64,000 bases of DNA from an uncultured Chelatococcus sp. (GTDB lineage Bacteria > Pseudomonadota > Alphaproteobacteria > Rhizobiales > Beijerinckiaceae). Numbering within the stretch: the stretch's first letter is position 1; each line of letters starts with the position of its first letter. The notes below the pieces were generated by a model, which saw only the letters and a program-made list of their open reading frames with translations, did no database searches and was not told where the DNA came from. Below are positions 37,124 to 47,100 of the stretch, in pieces. Position numbers and translations under genes: made by a program. Where the stretch lies: the NCBI GenBank assembly GCA_937863995.1, contig CALMIK010000071.1:1-64000 (forward strand), read 5' to 3'.

Positions 37124-38628
37124 TGGCCGCGCCTGGCCCTGGTGGCGAAGCGCACGGCTTCCTCTGCGGCGCGGAACTGCGCGCGCGCCTTGTTGATGCA
37201 CTCCTGCAGCTCGCTTTCCGGGTCGGAATCGTGGACGATGCCCGCGCCGGCCTGCACCGACATGCGGCCGTCCTTGATGACGGCGGTGCGCAGCACGATG
37301 CAGGTGTCCATCTCGCCGCCGGCGCCGAAATAGCCGATGCAGCCGGCGTAGGGGCCGCGCTTCTCGTGCTCCAGCTCGTCGATGATTTCCATGGCCCGCA
37401 CCTTGGGCGCCCCGGACACGGTGCCAGCCGGAAAACCAGCCGCCAGCGCGTCGATGACGTCATGGCGCGGGTCGAGCCGGCCGACGACGTTCGAGACGAT
37501 GTGCATCACCTGGCTGTAGTATTCGAGGTAGAAGCTGTCCGTTACCTTGACGGTGCCGATGCTTGCGACGCGCCCGACATCGTTGCGGCCGAGATCGAGC
37601 AGCATCAGGTGTTCGGATCGCTCCTTGGGGTCGGCGAGCAGCTCCGCCGCCAGCGCGGCATCGGCCGAGGGCGTCTCGCCGCGCCGGCGCGTGCCGGCGA
37701 TCGGGCGGATGGTGACTTCGTCGCCGGACACCTTCACCAGGATCTCGGGGCTCGAGCACACGACCTGGAAATCGCCGAAATCGAGATAGGCGAGATAGGG
37801 CGAGGGGTTGGAACGGCGCAGCGCCCGGTAGAGCGACAGCGGCGGCAGCGGAAAGCGCGCGTCGAACCGCTGCGACAGCACCACCTGGAAGATGTCGCCG
37901 GCGCTGATGTAATCTTTTGCCTTCGCCACCATGGCGCGGAACGTGTCGGGGGGCGTGTTCGACACCGGCTCGGGGGTGGCGATGGCGCCTGCATCGACGG
38001 GGGGATCGTGCGGCAGCGGCGCGTCGAGCGCCAGCACTGCCTCCTCGAGCCGCGCCTGCGCCGCCTCATACGCCTGGCGCGCGCTCACGCCCGGGCGCGG
38101 ACGCACCGGAGTCACCAGCGACAGCGCGTCGGTGACTGAATCGAACACCGCGATGAGCGTCGGGCGCACCATCACGGCGTCCGGCACGCCGAGCGCGTCG
38201 GGCGGTGCATCCGGAAGGCGCTCCATCTGGCGCACCATGTCGTAGCCGAGATAGCCGAACACGCCGGCGGCCATCGAGGGCAGGCCGCGTGGCAGGTCGA
38301 GACGGCTGTCGGCGATGAGCGAGCGCAGGCTGTCGAGCGGCGGCAGCGGGTCGGCCACGGGCGCGCCGCCGTCGTGCTCCACCGTCACCGCGCCGTTGCT
38401 GCAGCGCCAGATCACATCCGGGTTGAGGCCGATGATCGAGTAGCGCCCGCGCGCCGCCCCGCCTTCCACGGATTCGAGCAGCAGCGACGGACCGCGGGCG
38501 ATGGCCTGCAGCTTGATGTAGGCGGCGACCGGCGTCTCCAGGTCCGCGACCAGCGTGACGGAAACGACATCCGCCACCTGGGCGTCGTAGCGGGCGGCGA
38601 AATCCGCCGGAAAGGAGGTGTCGGCCAT
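37120..38628 (-). CDS. trpE: Anthranilate synthase component I
   Basis: Chorismate to anthranilate, the first step of tryptophan synthesis. 502 residues. The N-terminal regulatory region has LLLESVEGGAARGRYSIIG, the LLES element of tryptophan feedback. The chorismate-binding domain shows RPIAGTRRRGETP, LDLGRNDVGRVA, HIVSNVVGRLDP and the C-terminal AGGEMDTCIVLRTAV. It is not fused to a TrpG glutaminase, unlike TrpEG of Rhizobium and Brucella, and no trpG lies in the window. It follows the PpiD-like gene by nine bases and overlaps tusA. Confidence 0.95.
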   Translation of the reverse strand: MADTSFPADFAARYDAQVADVVSVTLVADLETPVAAYIKLQAIARGPSLLLESVEGGAARGRYSIIGLNPDVIWRCSNGAVTVEHDGGAPVADPLPPLDSLRSLIADSRLDLPRGLPSMAAGVFGYLGYDMVRQMERLPDAPPDALGVPDAVMVRPTLIAVFDSVTDALSLVTPVRPRPGVSARQAYEAAQARLEEAVLALDAPLPHDPPVDAGAIATPEPVSNTPPDTFRAMVAKAKDYISAGDIFQVVLSQRFDARFPLPPLSLYRALRRSNPSPYLAYLDFGDFQVVCSSPEILVKVSGDEVTIRPIAGTRRRGETPSADAALAAELLADPKERSEHLMLLDLGRNDVGRVASIGTVKVTDSFYLEYYSQVMHIVSNVVGRLDPRHDVIDALAAGFPAGTVSGAPKVRAMEIIDELEHEKRGPYAGCIGYFGAGGEMDTCIVLRTAVIKDGRMSVQAGAGIVHDSDPESELQECINKARAQFRAAEEAVRFATRARRGQ

Positions 38629-38637
38629 GTCCGCTCC

Positions 38638-40578
38638 TTACAGTCCTGCCGGTCCGAGGCCGGTCGCGGCGCTGAGCGCCTGCGGGTTGACGGTGGGGCG
38701 CAGCTCGGCCTGCCGCTTGCCGACGTACTCGGTGAGGAGATCGTCGGCGAGGACGGAAGTGAGCTGCTGCTTCACGGCGACCGCGCGTGCATCAGCAGGA
38801 TCGAGCGGCGGCGTGGCCGCGCCCGTGACCTGGAAAACCACGCGCCCCTGCGGCACCGCGGCGGAGCCGGCCTTGCCCTTGTGGATGGCGAAAACCTGCT
38901 GCGCCACGGCGGGCGCGAGGCCGGCGGTTTCGCCGACACGGGTGATGTCGGTGGTGACGACCGGAGCGGCGGCGAGCGCGCCTTCCGGCAGGGAGGCGGC
39001 GATGGCGGCGAAGGCCTCGCCGTTGTCGAGCCTGGCGACGACATCGCCTGCGACCTTCGCCAGCTTGTCGGCGAGGGCCTCCGCGCGCCAGCGCTCGAGG
39101 ACATCGGCGCGCGCCTCCTCGAAGGTGCGGTCGCGCTCGGGCGCCACATCGGTGACGTCGAACCACACGTAGCCTGTGCCGGTGCTGGTCTGGCGGCGCA
39201 GCGGCGCGTTGTCGGCGCCGACGTCCGATGCGAAGGCGGCGGCGACGAGCGCGCTGGCCTCGGGCAGGTCGCCCACCGGTGCGCCGTCGCGTCCGCGCCC
39301 GCTACGGTCGATGGCCGGCACGGTCTGCAGCGGGAGCCCGCTCTGGGTTGCGATTTCGGCGAGCGGACGGGCAGTCGCGCGTGCTTCCTCGATCTGGTCG
39401 TGCAGGGCATTCACGGCCGTGCGCGCCTCATCGATGGCGACAGCGAGCCGCACCGACTGCTCGACCTCGCCGAAGGACTGGATCGAGGGCGGCGTGATCG
39501 AGACCACGCGCACGATCACAGTGCCGAAGCGACCGGCCACCGGGGCGCCGATACCGGGCGCTGCGAGGGCGAAGGCAGCCTGCGCGACGGCCGGGTCGAA
39601 CACGGCGTCGCGCGCCACGAGGCCGAGATCGTAATCGCTCTCCGCTACCTTGCGCTCGGCCGCGAGTGCCTCGAACGTCTCCGGTCCGCCGGCAGTGAGG
39701 CGGGCATGAGCGGCCTCGGCCTCGGCCAGCGTCGGGAAAACGAGCTGCTGCACGTGGCGTGTTTCCGGCGTGCCGTAGCGGCTTTCCTTGTCGGCCTCGT
39801 AGCGGGCAAGCGCGACGTCGCGGCTCACGCTCTCGGGCTTGGCGAGCGTTTCGGGATCGACGGCGATCACGGAAATGGCGCGGAACTCCGGCAGGCGGAA
39901 AAGCGCCGTGCGCTCCTTGAACCAGGCCTCCAGCGCTGCTTCGTCCGGGTCTGCGACGGGGCCTGCGGCCGCGGGCGTCAGCGTGGTATGCAGCGCCTCG
40001 CGCCGTTCTGCGCCGTAGCGGTGGAAGGCTGCCAGCATGGGAGTGGGCGGCGTGATGTCGCCCGCGACGCTCTCGGCGATCTGGCGGCGCGGCAGTACCG
40101 ACCGCTGCTCGCGCACGAATACTTGCTCGGTGATGCCGGCGTTCTGCAGGGCGGCGTCGAAGGCGGCGCGGTCGAAATTGCCGTCGCTGTTACGGAACTG
40201 CGGCTCGCGGGTGACGATGGCGGCGATCGTTGCATCGGGAACGGCGAGGCCAAGGTCGTCGGCGCTCGTGTCGAGCACGGCCTGCCCCACGAGCTGGCCC
40301 AGCACTTGCTGGTCGAGACCCATGGCGCGTGCCTGATCCGCGCTGACGGGCGTGCGCAGTTGCTGCTGCAGGCTCTGGAGCCGGTTGACGTAGGCGTCGC
40401 GCATCTCCTGGACGGAAACGGTCCGGTTTCCAACGTTCGCCACGGAATTGCCGCCGGGATTGGTGATCCAGTCGGCCACGCCCCAGATCCCGAACGACAG
40501 GATGAGCAGGCTGAACAGAACGACGGTCAGGGCCTTGCCGAGCCAGTGGCGGCCTGAGTTGCGGAAGAGTTGCAGCAT
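38638..40578 (-). CDS. ppiD: Periplasmic peptidyl-prolyl isomerase, PpiD/SurA-N type
   Basis: Membrane-anchored periplasmic folding chaperone, 646 residues from the ATG at 40576-40578. A single anchor spans about residues 15-36 (GKALTVVLFSLLILSFGIWGV). A SurA_N-like chaperone region follows at about 37-200. A rotamase-like parvulin domain sits near residues 240-350 (RHVQQLVFPTLAEAEAAHARL, SDYDLGLVARD), and a long C-terminal region with a degenerate second domain ends the protein. It likely helps fold exported proteins emerging from the Sec machinery. It is upstream of trpE with nine bases between, a pairing I recall from several Hyphomicrobiales. Confidence 0.88.
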   Translation of the reverse strand: MLQLFRNSGRHWLGKALTVVLFSLLILSFGIWGVADWITNPGGNSVANVGNRTVSVQEMRDAYVNRLQSLQQQLRTPVSADQARAMGLDQQVLGQLVGQAVLDTSADDLGLAVPDATIAAIVTREPQFRNSDGNFDRAAFDAALQNAGITEQVFVREQRSVLPRRQIAESVAGDITPPTPMLAAFHRYGAERREALHTTLTPAAAGPVADPDEAALEAWFKERTALFRLPEFRAISVIAVDPETLAKPESVSRDVALARYEADKESRYGTPETRHVQQLVFPTLAEAEAAHARLTAGGPETFEALAAERKVAESDYDLGLVARDAVFDPAVAQAAFALAAPGIGAPVAGRFGTVIVRVVSITPPSIQSFGEVEQSVRLAVAIDEARTAVNALHDQIEEARATARPLAEIATQSGLPLQTVPAIDRSGRGRDGAPVGDLPEASALVAAAFASDVGADNAPLRRQTSTGTGYVWFDVTDVAPERDRTFEEARADVLERWRAEALADKLAKVAGDVVARLDNGEAFAAIAASLPEGALAAAPVVTTDITRVGETAGLAPAVAQQVFAIHKGKAGSAAVPQGRVVFQVTGAATPPLDPADARAVAVKQQLTSVLADDLLTEYVGKRQAELRPTVNPQALSAATGLGPAGL

Positions 40579-41171
40579 GGTTCGAACGGGTTCCGGAACA
40601 CGAGAGACACAAAAGCGGAAATACGAAAGGCACGTGGCGGCGGCATGCCTGCCAGGGGCGTGAGAACCGGCAGGTACATCTTCAGGCACAAAGCTACATA
40701 GTCAGGCACGAAGCGCCCGCCCGCAAAAGCCTCCGCCCCGACGCCGCTGAACGGCGCCCGCAAGGGTTCTAGCGATAAAGCGGAAACTCCCGGGCCGCAA
40801 GTACTGGCGCGGATATTGAAGTGCAGGCCTTCCAGGATCGCTTTCCGCCATGGTCGGCGAGGGGGAGCGTCACTGCAGAGCCTACAACCATGCCGTGCGC
40901 TTCCCCACGCGCAGTGACGTCCGCGATGCCGGATCCGTCGCTCCGCCAACCCTCTGAAACCGTGGACGCGCAGGTGTTTCATGGAGGCTGGCGCAAGCTG
41001 ACATATTTGTGGCTTTCCGGACACATTATGCGTTAATTCAGAGGCATTAACGATGATTGTGTCTATACTTTGAGGACAAAACCTGCATTGTCTGACGTAT
41101 CTGTCGGACCGTGTGCGTTGGCCATGAGGGGCGCGTGACGGGGTCGGACGTCGTGAAAGAGGCAATACGCA
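40579..41171. other. Divergent intergenic region ppiD / autotransporter
   Basis: 593 bases with no gene I can defend. Frames open on the minus strand here are Arg/Pro-rich shadows. The right end (about 41000-41090) is AT-richer and should carry the autotransporter promoter. It contains the inverted repeat listed below and a TATACT at 41064-41069 that could be a -10 hexamer, without a good -35. Confidence 0.5.
41031..41052. promoter_or_regulatory. CGTTAAT/ATTAACG inverted repeat before the autotransporter
   Basis: CGTTAAT (41031-41037) and ATTAACG (41046-41052) are perfect 7-base arms around an 8-base spacer, 12 bases before a possible TATACT -10 element. This is a good position for a repressor or activator site. 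The TTAA halves are 10 bases apart, so it does not fit a CtrA box (N7). Confidence 0.4.
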
Positions 41172-44100
41172 ATGGTTGAATACGAAAATTCATCTGGCCT
41201 TCTTGCAGGCGCGTCTGCGCAGGCGGGCGGCGAATCGCGATCGCTGAAGGCCAGCCGCGCGGCGCGTCTTGCGCTGACCGCGGCCCTCCTGTCGTCCACG
41301 GCTCTCGTCGCCGCTGCCGTGCCCGCGTACGCCGCTCCGGCCACCTGGGTGGGCGGCGTCGCTCTTTCCGGCGATGACTGGAATGAGGCCGGTAATTGGG
41401 GGGGCACGCTGCCCAGCGCTGGCGACGATATCGTTATTCCAGGCGTGGCGGAAGCTCCGGTTTTCGCTGGCTTGGGTGTGGGGAATTCGGCCATCACCGC
41501 CGTCGGCTCCCTCAAGGTCGAGGGTGGGCTTGTTCACAGTGGCTTGCTGACCATTTCCGGTGGCACGCTGCATGTAGCTGGCGCGGTCGATTTGACGACT
41601 CTCGATCCGATACTTTCCTCCGGTCAGATCGTTATCGGCACTGGCGGCGCGCTCAAGGCTGCTACGCTGGGTATCGCAGGCGGCCTCAGCAACGAGTTCA
41701 AGGTTACCAATGGCGCGGCGACCTTCTCGGGTGCGGCATCCGTCAATTCCGGCAAGCTGACCGTCGATGCGGCGCTCGGCAATGCGACATTCACGGCTGA
41801 AGGCGGCCTCACGCTTTCAAACGGAGCCGCCCTCAAAGTCGATGGCACTGGTTTTGACGGCAAGCTGGTGCTCGGTAAGGCCGGCAGCTTGGCTGGCCTG
41901 ACTGTCGATTCCTCCGCGGGTTCGATTGTCATCGGCTCTCACGGCATCGTGGACGTCGTTGGCTCCGCTGAGCTCAACAAGGACGCCGACAACGCTGGTA
42001 ACTTCAAGGTCGCCAATGCGCTTGACCTGAAGGCCGGTAAGTTCACGCAGCTGCTGGGCGGCACCACTGTCGTTGCCGGTGTGACCTCTGTCGGCACCGC
42101 GACCGAGGTCGCGACGCTGAAGGTTGACGGCGGTCAGTTCAAGGCCGAAGGCGGCCTCACGTTCAACGCCAAGGGCGCGCTTAATCTCAATGGCGGCACC
42201 TTGACGGTCGGCAAGGTCGGCGCTGCAGCCAACCTGACGGTCGCTGCCGGTGACGGTGTGATCGATGTTGCTACCGGCAGCGTCCTGGATGTGAAGGGCG
42301 ATGCTACTTTCAACCGTAACGCGAGCAGCACCGGCACGCTCACAGTGAGCCAGGCCCTCAATCTGACGCAAGGTACCTTCACCCAGTCGAACGGCGGCAG
42401 CGCCACGACCGTGGCGGCGGCGACCACGATCGGCAGCGCTGACAAGGTCGGCGTCCTGAAGCTCGATGACGGTGCGTTCAAGGCCGAAGGCGGCCTGACG
42501 GTCACCACCGGCGGCACGCTTGACATCAACGGCGGTGCTGTGACCGTCGGCAAGGCTGGCGCTCCGGCCAACCTGGCGGTTGCCGCCAGCGGCAACGTTA
42601 CGCTCGATCTCGCCAATGTTTCGGACAAGGGCCTTGTCGTCATCGGCGGCCTCGACATTGATGGCGCTGCCGATACCCCGTCGGCTTCCCCGATCGTTTT
42701 GAACAAGGGTACCGTTGACGTCACGGGCACCGCCGCCATCGCTAACCGTTCGGTCACGCTGGGTGGCGCGGACGGCGCGATTTTGGCCGTGCGCAAGGCT
42801 GATTCAGTCGATCCCGCCACGGATGGCACGCTGACGGTTTCCGGCAAGGGAAGCCTCACGCTCGGCAATCAGGCCAGCAAGCTGCAGGTAGCCGAAGTCG
42901 CTCTCGCGGACGCCACCAGCTCGCTGGTGTTTGCCGCTGCTGCGGACAAGACGGCGACCGCCTACAAGATCTCGGGCGCCGGTGGCGTCGTGGTCAAGGG
43001 CGCTGTCGAGCTGAACAAGGACAACACCTTCACCGGTGGCGTCACGCTCGGCACCCACGGTAACCTCAGCCTCAACGATCTCAGCTCGATCGGCGCAGAA
43101 GGCAGCCGCAAGCTGGTGTTCGATGGCGGTAGCGTGGCCTTCGGCGCGGACCTCGCCAGCGATGCCGGCGTGGCGTTCGCCCGCAAGGAAGCCGATGCGG
43201 CGATCACCATCACCGCAAATCCTGGTGCTGGAAGCGTCTTCAATATCGACCAGAAGCTCACCGGCGTGGGCCTGGTTCAGGTTGGCGCAACCGCCGGCTC
43301 CATCGCACTGAACAACGAAACCAACGATTTTGAAGGCGCTGTCGGTGTCACCGCGGGCACGCTGAAGCTCAGCAAGCTGGCCACGCTCGGCAAGGGCGTC
43401 AAAACCGACAATCCTGTTCCGGGTGGCGATCCGATCTTCGTGCGGACGCTCACCATCGCCGACAACGCGGGCCTCGCGATCGCCGGTACGGAAATCGCCA
43501 GCAGCGACGGCGCTACCCTGAGCTGGGGCAACAACGGGTCGCTTTCCGTTGTGGACGCTGCTCATCAGTACACCCTGAAGCAAAACTTCAGCGGTAACGG
43601 CACGCTGACCGCCAACGGCGCCGGCACGCTGGTTCTCGCTGGTACCAACACGAACACCGGCCTTGCGGTCGCCAGCGGCACTGTCGCCGCCGAAGCCCGT
43701 GCAAACCTCGGCGCTGCCGGTGGCGTGGCGGTGACGATCGGTGAGGGTTTCCTCAAGGTCGGCCAGAAGACCGTTGACTCCACCACGACCGGTATTGCTG
43801 ATGACACCCACCTGACGATCGCCCTGACGAGCGGCAAGGCTGGCGGCTTCGACGTCGATGCCGACCGTAGCTTCACGGTGAGCCAGGACCTCACCGGCGC
43901 TGGCACCCTGGTCAAGAAGGGCGACGGCACGCTCGCTCTGCGTGGCGCGGGCACCAGCCAGCAGGTTAACAACCTCGTCAAGGCTGGCACTCTGTCGGTC
44001 ACGTCGATCGATCAGCTCGGCAGCGCAACCAAGAAGGTCACCTTCGCCGGCGGCGCGCTCGGTATCGGCGATGGCGTGGTTGCGGCTACCCTTGCCAACG

Positions 44101-47100
44101 ATACGGGCATCGACCTGTTCTGGGGCGGCGCCAACGCGACGGTGAACGCCACGATCGACGTTGCCAAGGAATCGGCCTTCACGATCGAATCCAACGCGTT
44201 CGGCAAGTACGACACCTTCGACCCCGTCACGGGCGATCCGCTGCCGACCAAGAGCACGGTGACCGGAGCGCTGGTCAAGAAGGGCGAGGGCACCCTCGTT
44301 CTCTCGAACGCCGACATCGCCTACACCGGCGGTACGGTCGTCGAGGCTGGTACGCTGAAGGTCAACGCTGCCGACGACAAGTTCCGCTTCAAGGACGGCA
44401 AGTACACCGTCAACGGCGGCAAGCTCGAGGCTGACGTCTCCAACCTGACGATCACGGAACTCGCAGGCTCCGGCAAGACGGGCGCAGAGATCCTCGACAG
44501 CGACAACAAGAGCTACGATCCGAAGCGTTACGCGCTCAACGCCGGCGAGATCGTCGTCGCCAGCGGCGTCGCTGACGACACGGCGACCCAGAAGTCGAAG
44601 ACGCTCACCGTCAACCAGACCACCGGCGAAACCGGTTTCTGGGGCAAGATCGTCGGCTTCTTCGGCGCAGGCGTCGATGCGGACAAGGATCCGAGGACGC
44701 TTCAGGGCAAGTTCGTCGTCGCGGCTGACGCGGGCAAGCAGGTCGTCCTGACCGGCAATGCCAGTGAAGTTGGCACCGTCGAGGTTACCGGCGGCACCCT
44801 GCGCGTGAACAACGGCGTCCTGCCGGTCTCGAACCTGCTTGGCGCACCGACCACGACGCACAACGGCTCGCTGACGGCTAATTCGGTCGCTGTCAACGGC
44901 ACCGAGACCAACCGCGCTTCGCTTGCCGGCTCGGGCAAGATCGTGGCGCCTGTTTCGGTCGGCCAGTACGGCTCGCTGCTCGGCAACCAGGCCGGCACGC
45001 TCACCATCCAGGGCGACGTCACCTTCGCGGAAGGCGCGACGGTTGCGCTGGGCAACTTCATTGCTCACCACAACACCGCGGGCACGACGGAAATCAGCAA
45101 CCAGTACTTCCATGTCGATGGTACGCTGAAGGCCGCGGAAGCTGGCACCCTTGTCAACCTGAACAACGACGCGATCGACCCTGGTGTCTACCGCGTGTTC
45201 AGCTCGACGAAGGTCATCGAGAACGGCGCCAAGTTCGCGCTTGGCACGATCGGCGACCTGCCGGCCCAGAGCATCACGCTCGGCCTGTCGGGTGAAGACA
45301 AGAACCTTGACCTGTTCGCTGCCACCGGCCGCGCCGGACTGCGCTACTGGAACGGCACGGCTGTCGATGGCGTCTCGACCTGGGCCGTCAACGGCACGGA
45401 CTGGACCGACCTCGACAAGAGCCAGGCTGGCCGACTGCAGCGGACGGTCGACAGCAGCGCTGTTGGCGTGTTCGGCTACACCGGCTTCCCGCAGCAGGGC
45501 GGCACGGTCAAGGTCGAAGCCAACTCGGAAGAAGGTCAGTACCTGACGCAGGGCCTGCAGTTCTTCTCCAGCGACTGGCTGCTCACGGGCGCTGCGCTTG
45601 AGCTGAAGGGCGGCGCTACCGGCACCAACTACGCCGGCAAGACCACCATCGACACGGGCGCTGGCAACATCGTCATCAACAACCAGCTCACCGGTTCGGC
45701 TGCCCTGCGCAAGACGGGCGTCGGCGCGCTGTCGCTGTGGGGTGACAACACCTACGCCGGCGGTACGATCATCGAAGGCGGCACGCTCAACGTTGCGGCT
45801 GACTCGCATCTCGGCGCGGCCGGCACGTCCGTCACGCTGAACGGCGCAGGCGCCACGCTGAACCTCGCTCCGAGCCTGGTTGCCGGTACGGTTGCCCGCG
45901 ACATCGTCGTGAACCTGCCGTCCAACACCACCGGCTCGGTGAACCTGAACAGCACCATCAACCTCGGCGGAAACTTCGTGGTTGCGGGCGGCTTGACCGG
46001 TAACGGCTACCTGAACCTGACCAATGGTACTGTCAGCTTCGCCGGCAACAACGCGGTGAACTTCGGCGGCGCGGTCAACGTGGCCACCGACTCGATCCTG
46101 CTTGTCAACGGTGCCGGCTCCATCGGTTCCGCTGCCATCGCGGGTGGTCTGCACGGCTCGTTCGGCCACACGCTGACGATTGACAACCTGAACCTGGCGA
46201 GCACCGCCAAGATCGGCCTGTCGCTTCCGGCTGCTGCGAACGGCGCCGTCACGGCCTTCAAGGGTACGAATGCGGTTCTGGGCGGCGAGATCTCGCTGCT
46301 GTCGCTGCCGCAGGGCTACTCCGTCGGCACCAACGGCACGTCGCTGTTCGTGTTCGACTACGCCAACCGTTCGGGCGAGATCGCCATTTCCGACGCGATC
46401 AAGGCTCAGTACGCCGACTCGAACTTCACCTTCGGTGGTGTTGTCAACGGCTACCTGGTCCTGAACTCCAAGACGACTCCGGCGCCGCAGCCGGGTGTTG
46501 GCGAGACGGTCAACGTCGATCGTATTGCCAACCTGCAGAACTGGACTGAGACGACGTTCGTCGACGGCCAGCTCTGGAACAACGGCGTTGCCACGTTCAA
46601 CGGCACGGGCACCAACAAGCCGATCAACGTCGAGGGCCAGGTCCGCGTCGCCGGCCTGACCATCAACGGTCAGAACTTCCTGTTCAAGGATGCGGGCATT
46701 GCCGGCCGGCCGGGCGCCTTCCTCCTGCAGGCTGCTTCGGGTGCGTCGGTTGTCGACCTCACGGTCGCCGCCAACGGCTCCGCCACCATCGCGATCCCGC
46801 TCGCCGGGTCTGACTTCGCCAAGAAGGGCGCTGGCCAGCTCGTTCTCGCTGGCAACAGCCAGGACTTCACCGGTACCGGTACGGTCCAGCAGGGCGCGCT
46901 TCACGTGACGGGCAACTTCTCCAACGGCACCTTCGCCGTGACAGGTGGTGAGCTTCGCGTGAACGGCACCGTCAAGCAGGTCACGGTTGGCCCGAACGGC
47001 GTCATCGAGGGTCTGTTCTCTGGCGCTGCGTCCAGCCGCGCCGTCAACATCGGCACGCTGATCGTGAACGGCGGTACGGTGAAGCCCGGCAACTCGCCTG

